A DNA stretch of 64,000 bases from positions 1,203,231-1,267,230 of the forward strand of contig VWZS01000654.1 of NCBI GenBank assembly GCA_013397075.1, read 5' to 3'. The notes beneath the pieces were generated by a model. That model ran no database searches. It was not told the DNA's origin and was given only the letters and a program-made list of their open reading frames with translations. Numbering within the stretch: the stretch's first letter is position 1; every line of letters begins with the position of its first letter. Shown here one piece after another: positions 35,281-46,870 of this stretch. Origin of the DNA: Rhabdornis inornatus (Eukaryota; Chordata; Aves; Passeriformes; Rhabdornithidae). The position numbers were made by a program, and so were the translations under genes.

Positions 35281-38200
35281 AACAGCCGTGTTCTGAGTGG
35301 TTGCTGCTGATCCTACAGGAGCCAGTGATGCGAGACAGCCTTATCCTGCCATAGGTGCATCCTCAGCAGCACGGTGTGCTGGCCTTGCTGCCTGATGGAG
35401 GGAGGGTGGGAGCACTGGGCTGCAGGGAAGGCAGTGCACAGCAGCCCAGGGCCCCCCACAGATATCTGCCAGCAGAGCTGGGACACATGGGCCATGGGAG
35501 GAGCACCGAGGAATTTTCCCAGCGTTGTTCCCTGTGTGTGTGGGTGTTGCCTCCCACCACAGAGGCAGCAGTGTCCTGTTATGAGTCTCAGCATTATAGC
35601 AGGAATGGCAGGCCCCCAGCCCAGGGGGGTCCCTGCTGTACCACGGGCTGTGGGAGAGAGGTGCTACCTGGAAGAGCTGCAGAACTAAGATGGAAGAAAG
35701 CTGCCCCACTGAGCAAGTGAGCTGAGAACGGAAGGCAACATTCAAGTTTCCTTCTAGAAATGCTCGTGAGATGTCAGCCTGTCCCTCTTCATTAGTGGTA
35801 CAGGGACCAGTGGTCCATCTGCAGACAGCTTGGATCTCTTCTTGGGCTTGGTGATAGGATGTATGGTCATGATGACAGGGGCCCATAGCCAGAGAGAAAC
35901 CTGAATTCAAACCTGGTAGACTTTGGAGGCAACAACAGAAAACCGAGGAGCTGTGGATCAAGTCCATTGAGGTTTATTCAGGATAACCCAGAAAGATGAA
36001 GATAGAATTGGTCACTGAGCTCCTCAATCACAGCTCAGGGTTGTAACCACACATTCCATCAGCACAGTCCTCCCGTAGCTCTCCATCAGGGTTCCATATG
36101 TCCCTCAGTGCAGGAGTAGCTGAAGAAGAGTCAGGGCTGGTTTTGCACACGTTAACAAAAAAGCAGAACCACAGGAACTGCCAGTCAGTATGTTTGGAAG
36201 GAACTCATCATCCTGGCATTTGGTATGCCCTGAGCTGCTCTCAACTACCAGCACTGAGAAATTCACACCAAAACCCAGGAGGTCTGACAACTCCTGAGAA
36301 AAGCCTGAGTGAAGAGTGTGTCAGTGCAGAGGACCCAGAGCCATGGGCCTGAGTCAGGCTTTTATTATGAAGGATAGGAAGAAGGACACATGTCCTTCTG
36401 TTACCTATGTCAGAAAAGACTTATCCTGATGGTTTGGAAGTCATGACTCCTTTTGCTCTGCCACAGATTTCCCACACGTGCTTTAAGCACATCCTTTGGC
36501 TCTCTTTGGCTGCCTCTGTAAGATGCCTCTGTCTCACCAGAGAGCTGTAAAACATGGTCTATTCCAATTTTCAGGGGTCACTTACCCAAGTAACTTCAGC
36601 TTAAAGCAAACCATCTTTGGGACCCCTGCTTGGTCTCAGTACTTGGGAGGAGCCCACAGTAAGAAAAAGACACAAGGTTCCTGTCCCCCACTGCTGATCA
36701 GACATGGCTGAGAAGTCTTTTTGTGGGGTATGGTTTCCTACCTGTTTTGCACCAGCATAAAAGGTTCTGCTCAATGCAAGGCAGCAGTTGGGTTCATGCT
36801 TTTCCACAGGAAATGCTGGACACAGAGATAAGCTTGTCCAAGTTAATACTGGGATAACAGCAAATCTTTAGCAAGTAGGAATGTGAAGCATGGCAGCCAG
36901 TGTAACCATGGGGTATGTGAGGGCTCTGTCACATTTTTTATAGAGAAGCAAAATTGCTTTTCCTCTCACCTTCCTGCAAAGAGGAGACAGATGGTTAGCT
37001 TGACTTGTCAGGAGTGTTGTTGCTACTACTTCTTGTCCTCCCTGTACCCTTTGGCTGCCTTTGCTCTCTGCAGCAGTGTGCAGACATACACAGAGTGGCT
37101 GTGGGCAAAGGAGGACAAAACAAGCTCTAGAACAAAACAGAAAGTATGTTCTCATGCAGACCCCATTAATAATGGAGAGCTAGTAAAGAGAAATGGTACA
37201 AAAAACAGTTTCTTCTTGGAAAGAGTGGGAACATGCTGCAAAGAGAGAATGTGAAAGGTGAAGTCTTTCAGAGTTTACATCACTCTCCATAAAACAAACT
37301 TCAGGCTATATCACAGTTACTGCAACATTTAGCCAGGCAGTGGGATGACAAACATCACTTAAAAATAAACAAAGAAATAATTTTAAGTCGAGAATTTTGC
37401 TATCTCAGATTCTTTTGTTTTTTGGGTTTTTTTTCTATTTTAGCTCAACAAATCAAATTTTCTTTCTTACTGCTGGCTCTCCTGAGAATTCAAATTCATG
37501 TTGAAATGATAAGCCCTTTTCTTGGGTAAAGCAAATAAGGCCCATATTGCACTGCTCAGCAAATGCATGTCTCTTGGAGACATACTGCAGCAGGGACTGT
37601 GGCTTAGCAAGTCATTCATTATCTGGGGCTATCATGCTACTTTCTGGCCCGGTGGTCCAGATAGGTGCTTTAAAGATGCAGTAACTCTGTATCTGTAACT
37701 CTGCCCAAAAGTCTCTGCCATAGTACAACATAAAGTCCTCCTAAGATTGTGGTCCATGAGTTCTTTCTCTTTTATGCTGGTCATTACTCTCAGAAATGCA
37801 TACGAAATTGATTTCCTTTTCATGACATTGTTTTCAAATGACTCTTCTGTTTTCTTCTGCTTGGTTTTTGGCAATCTCAGTGGCTTGGGAGCTACACTAA
37901 ATAAAATTCAGTGTCTCCAAATGTTTCACTGACAAAGTTGTCAGTGCTTGCTCCCCCCGGTGTTTTATTGGGTTTGGATGTAGCAAGGAAACTGCAAAGA
38001 ATGGGGACATCAGAGTGGTAAAATTCAAATGCAAGAATATAGTAATCAGAAGAAATTAGATCCTTTTGAGCTTACAGAAGTAGAACCAAGAGCAGAACTT
38101 GGATGCTAAACCTAGTAGTCATTTGGAATGTTGGGTTTTTTAACTGCAAAGTTCAGAAAGAGAACACAGAAGAGAACACAGAAGTCAGTTGCTTTAATAT

Positions 38201-38429
38201 GCACTGCACTTCTGAAAAGCTCCCAAAGTTCCCAAATAGTAAAACTCTCCCAACAGCTCTCCCTTTGCCTGCAAACAGCAAGCTTACATGCAGGGAGGGG
38301 GAAAAATGCAGTCACATTCCTTTCGCACTCCCACTCGCCTCTGAGGTTCTTCCACTTCCTTCCTATGGCTTTTTTTAGAACTGTAGTGTTTTTCTCACGT
38401 CCGGCAACAAAGGATGTTTTGTGCTGCTC
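35281..38429. other. noncoding DNA with GC-richer patch and chance ORFs
   Basis: 35300-35970 is GC-richer and gives the longest open frame in the window (208 codons, minus strand, 35341-35967). It also gives 104-121 codon frames on the plus strand across the same bases. None has a domain, so the openness reflects low TAA/TAG content. No gene or repeat is recognised in the rest. Confidence 0.5.
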
Positions 38430-38473
38430 CTGAGGTTGTTGGGTTTTTTTTGTTGTTGGGTTTTTTTTTAAGT
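38430..38473. repeat. T/G low-complexity tract
   Basis: Two near-identical blocks, GTTGTTGGGTTTTTTTT and a second GTTGTTGGGTTTTTTTTT, lie in tandem. This is simple sequence. Confidence 0.75.
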
Positions 38474-41342
38474 TTAGATACATGTTTGAAAATATCACTC
38501 TTGTTTGTGTGGAAGCAAATTTTTTTTCATTCTGGTACTCACAGATTTGCTGAGGACTTGTTTAGTAGGTAAAATTCTCTAACCAGAGTCAACATTTGTA
38601 TTTTCCTGCAACCTTCTAATTTATTTGTGAAAACCACCATGCAGCACCCCTAAAGGTAGAATGATACTGCTGAATCAGTGATATTGCAGTGATTTCTCTG
38701 CCCTGTTAGTGAACAGGAAATGGAATCACTCCAGAATTACCATAGTGCAGATGAGAGAGAGCATAGTGCATAAATTGGTTCAGAAAGTGCATAGCTTACA
38801 AAATCCACAAAGGTCTTGTGTTTTTCCCAGCAAAAAATCCAGTGAGGAGACAAAGAGGAGCAGGTCAACAATGGAATCACAGTCTCCAGCCTATAGAGTC
38901 AGCTCTCCCATTTTACAATAGTGTAACATCATGAAATAAGAGTGGCGATAAACATCCAGGATAAAGTCTTTGGGGTTTGTTACATTCTTGTCCCCAGTCA
39001 CTATAGCTGGGTCTTTGTCACAGTGATAAATTGACTGTGGTCACACACGTTGACATTATTCACTTTGAGAAGTAAAACTCTAAACATCAGTCATCGCTGT
39101 GTCAGGGACCCTGGATATTGGATATTCAGGCATTCAGTGTTTCCAATTTATTATAATTTGTAGGCAACTAGACAAGGTGGGGAGAAAGCCCATAGACAGC
39201 CTGGAATTATATCATAAATCTCCAAAAGCCCTAACATAATCTTTAAAACTACCTTCAGTTCCTCAGACAGGGAGCATGAGTGATACAGTGAACCTGATTT
39301 TGACCTTTTGCTCAGCAGTGCTGCACAGGTATTATTACACTGTCGGCTTTGGCTTCTGTGGGAGTCTGTGCATAAGTGTCTGGGAAGGGAAGTATTCAGT
39401 GAAAAAACATAAGGACTGCTATCTCAGTGCCTGCTTCATCTTGATAATCAGGGTGAAGCAAAGAGAAAATGAGAGGCTGTGAGTATCCACTGCCTGGTGT
39501 GGGAATTGCTCCTGGGTTGTGCAGATGGGGCTAGAGAGAGGTACCACACACTGTCACTTGCAGACATCCTTTGTACTGCACATAAATTAAGAAATACCCA
39601 TACCTGTGTTATTTGCTGGATGTTTTCTCCATATTCCTGAGAAATACCAATACCAGCTCTCCAAAACAGTCAGCAAAATGCAGGAACCTGCTAGAGCTCT
39701 TACAAAAAGCTCTTACAAAGTGAGCCCTGATTAAGAAAACTATTTGATTGCTGCTTTTGTGGTGTGTCTGGCTTCCTATGCCTTCTGCCAACTTTTCCAG
39801 AGTGGAAGGAGGAATTTTCCCCTATTGTATTGCCAAAGCCTTGCAATAGTCTTGGAGCCTGCTTTGGTTGGTGTGAGCCATCAGACATGTGCTGGGGAGT
39901 CATAATGCCACATGCACAAAGGGAGGGAACCTGTGCAGACCATGGATGTCCCTGTGACTTCCTGATAGCTCAGCTGTGGCTCTATTCTCTGTCTTCTCCC
40001 CTAACACTAGGCTGAATCAAGGGAGAAATGTCAGGTCTGAGTGACTTGAGTTGCCCCTCGAATACCACCCTCCCTCTGAAAGACTAGCTCTAGGAACTTG
40101 TGCTATGGTGCCATCAATCCCCACTTTTCTGCTGGATTATTTCTCCCCAGCCTTCCAGAAAGCATACCCAAGCCACAGGCATCCCAGCAGCCCAAGGCCG
40201 AGACAGGCACATGGAGGCTGCTTCACGCTGAGATGCCAGGCAGTGAACTAAGATGCACGAGGCCTGTTTGCTTGCTTTATCCACCAGTTTGGATAAGGGC
40301 AGTGACTCTGACAGAGTCAAACACCCAGCATGGTAAATATCTCAAACAAACACATCTGTTTACCAAAAGCAAGTCTGTCTTCCATTGGGTTTGGCTAACA
40401 TGAGCTAGCAAACCTGATTTAACCTCAGCCTTTTATTCAGGGTAGGCACAGCAACTTGCAGCTGCTTCTGGAGAGGCATTTTCTTTAAATGGCTGGGTGA
40501 GGCTGTCACTGGTGAAAGGTGGTGTCACATGGCTGTCCATGGCAAGACCTGGCTGGCACTATGACACCTTGCCAGGAGAAGCTGGTTTTGTCACTGCAGT
40601 AGAACGTGGCATAACAGCCCTATGAAAAGTCCTGTCTGGCTTTTCTGTGACCCAAACAGGTCCCCAAGCCATCAGCTGATGGTTTCTAACTCAGCAAGCA
40701 CCATGGCTTATGCCAGCCCCACACCTCAGGGGGAGCAGGTGGTACCTCATGGCCATAGCCAGTGTGCTGCAGTGCAGCAAGGTCATTGCTTCTCCAGACA
40801 GAGAAACAGCATTGTCAAGGTGGCCTGGGTAAACAGCCTGCTAGTCTATGGTCAACTCACTTTGCAAGTCAAGATGAATTAAAAAAAATATAGTAAAGTT
40901 CACTATTTTTAAAATTTATACAGCAGGAATACCCTTAACTACTTGCCCAAGTAACACTTCCAATAAACAGCAACAGAGAGGGAGGTGCTGTGAAGCTTTG
41001 TCTTGCTCCTACCATGTCCTACTCATCCCTGTGGTAGCCTCCAGTCAATCCAGTTCACACTGGCAGCGTGGTCTTGTTGTTACTATTCCTTTAAAGTTAC
41101 TGGCTTGCATTTGTTTGGATCCCATTAGAAAAAATATAAAGCTATAATTTAAACCACTGTCCCTAGAGGCAACTGCGATCCTGCTGCAGTAAAGACAAGC
41201 AGGTGTTGCTGTGACTCCAGCTGACACCTGTGCTGCTTCTCCACCACTGGGACATTTCCCAGATCAGGATGGTGATGCTTTCATGGCCCTCAAGTGTAGT
41301 CTGGCACAAAGAGATGAAATACACCCACTTTGCTTTTTCCAG
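38474..41342. other. noncoding DNA, nothing recognised
   Basis: No gene or repeat recognised. A chance 101-codon plus-strand frame (40098-40403) overlaps an antisense 68-codon frame. There is an AT-rich block at 40877-40925. Confidence 0.5.
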
Positions 41343-41381
41343 AAAATATGATTTATGATCAGGAAGGGTCCACCTTTCAAG
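41343..41381 (+). other. candidate 39-nt microexon
   Basis: A pyrimidine-rich acceptor-like run (CACTTTGCTTTTTCCAG, ending at 41342) precedes 39 nt that end at a strong donor-like AAG|GTAAGA. Only one phase is open. It reads NMIYDQEGSTFQ, with two bases of a split codon before and one after, so the exon would be length-symmetric. I do not recognise the peptide and see no neighbouring exons. A match this good to both splice consensuses can occur by chance in 64 kb, so it stays tentative. Confidence 0.2.
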
Positions 41382-42357
41382 GTAAGAAAGTGTTGCAGGA
41401 AAGAGCTCCAGCAAGCTCAGCCAAGACAGCACCCAGGGATGTGGTGCTCCATCCCAGCCCTAATGCTGCAGGGAAAGGGAGAGTGAAACTGTGTGAGACT
41501 TGGCAATTCTTCATGAAGCCACGGAGGAACTGTACTCAGGAGAGAAATGCAGCTCCTAGATCTACCCTACAAATCCCAAACAACCTCTGGATAAATTTCA
41601 GCTGAAAACTGGCTCTTTCATGCCTGCGATAACTGCACTTGACAGCCAAACAGAGACCCTTTCATATTTAAAAATAGAAAAAGCAATTAATTATTGGAGT
41701 CAATATAAGCCAGGAGCTGGCAGAGTAGCAGAGCAGTGTCTGCAGTGATCTGACTGTAGCAGAGGCCATAGTGGCTTTAGAGCTCATGCGCCTGGCAGCC
41801 CAGGGGGACACGCCAGCATTCGGAATGCAAAGCTGCTCAAACGCAGGCACAAAACAGAGTCATGCCCTAAAGCCGCAGGGTTGGTAGGCAGCAATAACAG
41901 AAGACAGCCTCTGAACCCCCTAAAGAGCTTAATGGAGTCAGTGTTACTTTGTCAAACCCAGCCTGGCTGAGATTTGGGCAACTCGAGCTGAAATGCTTGC
42001 CTGTCTGGTTTACTGTTCTCCAGTGGCTGTGTGCAACGAGTGCCAGTATGTCAGAGGCAAGCCTTGGAGGTTAGTGGGCAAGCCCTGAGAGCCAGAGCCA
42101 CTGATTTCTCTTTCTCATAGCTGGATAGTCTGGTTCAGCGAGGAATGAAGCATTGTGCACCAAAGCTAGGCTCAATTTTTTCTGTCTTGGTGTTTACCTG
42201 GAATAGACCATGATGTGAGGTGCTGGTGGGACTTAGGGACTCCTGGCTTTGTTGCCAGGGACTTGATAGCATTTGACCTTCTGTTGACTCTGAGTCCTTT
42301 GGACATTGGAGAATTCCCCAGAAGGGAGCTTTCCTTATCCTCCAGGAAAATTCTATT
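41382..42357. other. noncoding DNA, nothing recognised
   Basis: No gene or known repeat. 41660-41705 is AT-rich with AAGCAATTAATTATTGG, a possible homeobox-type site cluster. Confidence 0.45.
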
Positions 42358-42427
42358 AGGTTTTTTTGTTTGTTTGTTTGGTTGGTTGGTTTTTTCTGTT
42401 TTGTTTTGTTTTTTGTTTTTTTTTTAC
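42358..42427. repeat. T/G low-complexity tract
   Basis: Runs of T with GTTT, GGTT and TTTTG units (TTTGTTTGTTTGGTTGGTTGG, in parts). This is simple sequence, like the tract at 25664-25852. Confidence 0.85.
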
Positions 42428-42879
42428 TAGAAAGCCCAGTTCTTGACACTTACTAGCTACAAGCTGTCTTCATGGGTTAGCAACCCAGTGAGGTAATGAA
42501 AGTTAGCTGCCTTAGACACTTCATTTTCTGCTGCAAGATACTTGCACATGACTGAGGTCACTGATGTTTGGTGAGCCCAAACCATGTGGAGAATTGCAAG
42601 GAGAAGCAGGTCCTGAGCTGGAGGAGACTGTGGCTAGGAAACAGAGGTGGTGGTGCTGCCATGCAAGTCGAGGAGGGACCTTTGAAGTGCAGTCTTTGGG
42701 CAGCTGCCTGGGCCAAAAGCAAACACTGCACAGGACTTCCACTTTGCTAACAATAATGAAAGCAGTTCCTGGAATGATTTGCTTGTCCTGACAGCAGCAC
42801 AGTTTGGTTGAAATATGTACAAATTAAAAAAAAAAAAAAGGAATAAAAGGTTAATGTGTAAGAGAGGCCCTTCCTTGGA
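42428..42879. other. noncoding DNA, nothing recognised
   Basis: No gene recognised. A 14-nt A run lies near 42826-42839. Overlapping frames of 60-100 codons on both strands are not credited. Confidence 0.45.
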
Positions 42880-43060
42880 CTGGTTGCTCTCACAGCCTTC
42901 TTTCCTGTTCAAATTGGTAATTCCCGGCAAAGCCACAATTCAAGTGCACGGTGGCTGCTCTTTTAACATGATCAAAGGAATAATTATATGCAGTGGAATT
43001 CTCCAAACACAACAATCGCGTGTGATCCGCCCGGCATGAGGAACCAGCTGCATGTCTGCA
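42880..43060. promoter_or_regulatory. candidate conserved noncoding element
   Basis: Non-repetitive sequence with CpG-bearing and AT-core words kept side by side: AAATTGGTAATTCCCGGC, GAATAATTATATGCAGTGG and CAATCGCGTGTGATCCGCC. CpG is scarce elsewhere in the window, so the run CAATCGCGTG...ATCCGCCCGG stands out. Inferred from composition only. Confidence 0.22.
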
Positions 43061-44745
43061 GAAAGCTCCCATTCGCTCTGCAGACAGACTGCCCCAGGTT
43101 GCAGCCAGGGGCTGTCCCTGCCTGCCACCACGGAGCTCTTCCTCAGCTGCCTTCCACTGTGTAAGCTCACTCCCTGCATTTGAGCTGCCCAAATGGCAGG
43201 GGGATGTGACGGTCCTTCATTTTGCTGTGTATTCAGGGGATATTTTCCTAAAAATCAACTACTGCTTGCTTAGTTTATCCTGGAATGGAAACTTTATTTA
43301 TAGAAGCAACAGCAGCAATAGGCACCCTGGGCCCTAGCAACAGCAAAGTGAGCTCTACAGGTGCTAATAGGAAATACTGCAAGGTGCTGTGCTTCAGCAG
43401 CAGATTTTGCTCATGGTCTTCCATTTTGCACCTGTCCCATCTCTTCTAGGAACTGCAAATGTGAAATCAGCTTTTTTTTCATCCACTGAACTGTTTTTTC
43501 CTCCCCTCAGCAGTCAGCATGGAAGGGATACATGGAAGTGGGACCTCACCTGGAGTAGAAAAGGTTTCTCTGGTGGCTTGAAGTGGGTCAGCACCAGGCC
43601 ACCAGGCGGTTTGAACAATATGGGCTAAGCTGAAAGTCATTGAGCCCCTTGACTCCAACTCTCTTCTGCTACATCCCTGGCTGTTGTTCAAGCCCAGAGC
43701 TTCCCACTTGCAGGATTATTACTGGGGCATCCAGCCACTCCATTGCAGTCTACCTGCATCTGCTTTACCCAGACCACACAAGCTCTGTAGGAAATCTCTG
43801 GAGCTGCTCATGCTTACCCTATTGATGAAGCTCACCTGAAATCCCTGCTGAAGTGCATGCCTGGGAGGCAGAAGTGCAGATGCTGGTCCAGCCTGCATTT
43901 CATCATGCATGTGTGTCCTGTCTCATCCAAGCTATTCCTGGTATGGTCTTGTTTCTTTTCAGTTAGGCACTTAGGATGAGCATCTGAAGCCAAGATTGCC
44001 CATGTAACTGATGCCTGGACATGGAGTTTTGGAGTGGTCTGAAACTCAAACAAATCACCCTCTACACCTTGTGAAATGGTGTCTCACTTTGTTGGTATAC
44101 ATAGTTGGCCTCATTCAATTATTCCTTAAACTGGCCACTAGGTCAGATGGGTACTGTTAACATGCTGTTGACTGCTTGGTGGTCTACACTGTATCACCTT
44201 CATCAGTTTTTCATATCTTTTTCCACATGAGACTGTAGATTATCTAGATTGCTTTTATTAATAGGAGACAGATGGGAATTAGGTGTCAAGTTGCGATCCT
44301 GAAGCATAGGAGCTTCATAGCCTTTTTAAAAATGCATGGTATTAAAGATAATTTAAAACAAAATTAGGTTCTGGCATATAACAATTAGTGAGGCAAAATA
44401 GATGCTTAATAGAGAGGGAGAGTAATTCTTTAGTCTGAATAGTCACCTCTGAACTCCGGGCTGACATACTTACGTCTGGTACAAAAAGCCAGACTCTTGC
44501 ATGCTCTAAATCTGCCATGTTTGCCCTAGCACTGCACAGCTCTCATTCCAGTGGATTGCATTGCCTTTTTTAATCAGATAATACACTGCACAGGAACAAC
44601 ATGGGAGGAGAAACATCACCATCATCATGGCATCACTGATATATCTAGGACCTTGTGCATTAGACAAATCAGATTTTGGAGAACTTACTTTGCCTGGGTC
44701 TGTTAGTTGAACCTTCAAAATTAAAAGCAAGAGGCACTTTTTGGA
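43061..44745. other. noncoding DNA, nothing recognised
   Basis: No gene or repeat recognised over about 1.7 kb. Confidence 0.5.
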
Positions 44746-44791
44746 GCACACACAATTGTAAAATGAGCTGCACACACAACTGTAAAATGAG
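44746..44791. repeat. two-copy tandem duplication, 24-bp period
   Basis: GCACACACAATTGTAAAATG (44746-44765) recurs at 44770-44789 with one T-to-C change; each copy continues with AG. This is a small local duplication. Confidence 0.9.
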
Positions 44792-46049
44792 GACTTTTAC
44801 ACATAGCTGAAAAATAACTATACTGAGTCTGAAATGAGTATGTCAACTCCAGGATCCCGTCCTAATTCTGGCCAGGAGTGGATGCTGGAGGATAAACGTA
44901 TAAAAACAGGCAAACATAGCACAGTCCTTTTCCTGATGCAGTTGTAAGGCTGGGAGTTCCTCAGTTCCAGACAGTATCTTTCTGTTTAGTAATGGACTTT
45001 CTTTTCCTCCACAAGTTTGTTTTAATTCCTGGCCTCAGCAACAGCTGATGGCAATGAGTCCCACAGTTTAGTTTGCATTGGATGGAAATCTGCTTACTTT
45101 GGTTTGCTCAAAACCTGATGCCAGCTAATTGCATTTAATGTCCTCCTTTGGTAAAAAAAGAAGGGGAGGGATGGGAGGCTCCCAGCTCACCAGGTGACAG
45201 GTGGCCCATAACGAGGCATCACAACTGGTTCATGCTTGACCTCAAGCAGTCACTGCATGGCTCAGCCTCCTGCCCTGGCAATATCTGGTCAGCTGTGATG
45301 TCCTCACCAGCAGCTTCCAGCAGGCAAATCCCCTGTGCAGGACGGCTTGTTGCAGTGCAGCAGGTGAATGGTCAGAGATCCAGGCTCCCATCTTGTTCCA
45401 TTATGTCTTTTATAATTTCTAGCTCAAAGTCAGGTTGATACTGTCTGGGATTTCTTCATATGCAAGCTTTGTACTCAGGCAGTTATCCCACACTCCTTGG
45501 ACACTAAATAATGCAGAGGGCAGGAAAATGGGATGCTCAAGTGCCCCAGCTTGGGTCAACTGGAACAAAAAGATTATGCAGATCTGAAGTAGCCAGTTTT
45601 CAGATGCCATCCAAGTACCATGACAGAAATCTTAGTGTGGCCATGTGGGGATGTGCACCAGAAGCTCTAACACCATCTGCTTATTTACTTACGGAGAATA
45701 ATTCATGCTCCAAAGCTCTCTGTCAGCTCTATTTTTTTCTTTCTTAATTTATATCTCTGGAGAAGCTCTTTTCTCATTGACTAGTAGAAACTGCCCTCCT
45801 GATTTAAACCTCAAGCCAAGGTTAAATATTACAAGTTATGCAGTACTGTGATATCTCCCTATTTAAACTGCCCCTCTCCTTTGGGAGGGATGCACTTCAC
45901 CCCCAGGTTTCATATACTGGGTCTGAAGGATGCTTGTAAACCATGAGAGGATTTTTTTTTCTTTTTATTGGTATGAAAATATCGTGAGCTTAATCTGGCA
46001 AAGTACTCCTAGTGTGGACACATCTGGCAATGCTGTACTGGTAGTGGGA
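44792..46049. other. noncoding DNA, nothing recognised
   Basis: No gene or repeat recognised. Chance frames of 63-96 codons are present in both directions. Confidence 0.5.
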
Positions 46050-46870
46050 AATCTCTTTTCACAACCTCTTTTCACAATCAAGTTCAACCAGTACAAGTGT
46101 GGGTTTGTCACTGTAACTGAGATGAGGGGAGAAATGGCTCAGGGCAGAACTGAAGATCTTCTTTCCCATGATCTGGAAAAGAGGGTGGATAGTGAGGTGG
46201 CAATGTTTGCTATTGATAGCAAGTTATTAAGGGTAATAAAAATAAAAATGCAAAGACTTGCAAAAGGCACTCACTGTAGTGAGGCAATAAAAAAGCAGAT
46301 AATTTAGATAAACACAGGGTGTTGTACATGGGAAAAACTCCTAACTGTAGATGCTAGTTGTGATAGACTGTGAGTTAGCTGTGTGTGTTCAGGAATGAGA
46401 TCCTGGAGTTGTAACAGCTCTGTGAAAACAACCTCTTGTTCCTTGACAGCAGTGCAAAACAAACATCAGGAGTTATCAGGAAAAAGAGAAAAACCAGAAC
46501 TATAAAAATTTGCTAGTTCTGCCTTCCATCTCAGAAAGGGTGTATGAGAAATAAAAAGGCACCAAAGTTGTGAGGATAACCTGAAGTATAGGACAATTTC
46601 TACATATTTGGGACTCCCTTGTCAGAAAAGGGAGTGAAAGAACAGAATAAAATAGGGGTGCTGACAAGAATGAATGCCCTCCAGTGGGTCTGCTGGAAAT
46701 TATTTGGGCTGTTTCTTTTCACACAAGACCTATGGGGCATCCAATATGGTGATGGTGGTGCTGGGCTTTGGATGAACAGGAGCAGTTACAGTTAAACTGT
46801 AGAACTCACTCCCACATGATTCTGTGTTGCTAACAATTTGCAAGGTAAAAAGCAATTAAACGTATCTCAG
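46050..46870 (+). mobile_element. very old CR1-type LINE remnant
   Basis: The order of degraded blocks follows the ORF2 C-terminal half of a CR1-like LINE. Near 46242-46300 the frame reads KMQRLAKGTHCSEAIKKQI, like the conserved D..RL.KG..EAI..WQ block. This is followed by AATTTAGATAAACACAGGG, GTTGTACATGGGAAAAA, ATGAGATCCTGGAGTTG and GCTCTGTGAAAACA. The end is AAACTGTAGAACTCACTCCC (near 46793-46812), as in the usual C-terminal L/VWN.LP block, and AAAAGCAATTAAACG. It is much more diverged than the other CR1 copies, with frameshifts throughout, so it probably belongs to an older subfamily. The boundaries are approximate. Confidence 0.7.

Noticed and set aside
35341..35967. 208-codon minus-strand open frame, the longest in the window
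   Set aside because: It lies in a GC-richer patch, is overlapped by 104-121 codon plus-strand frames, has no recognisable domain and no splice context. It is best explained by low stop-codon frequency.
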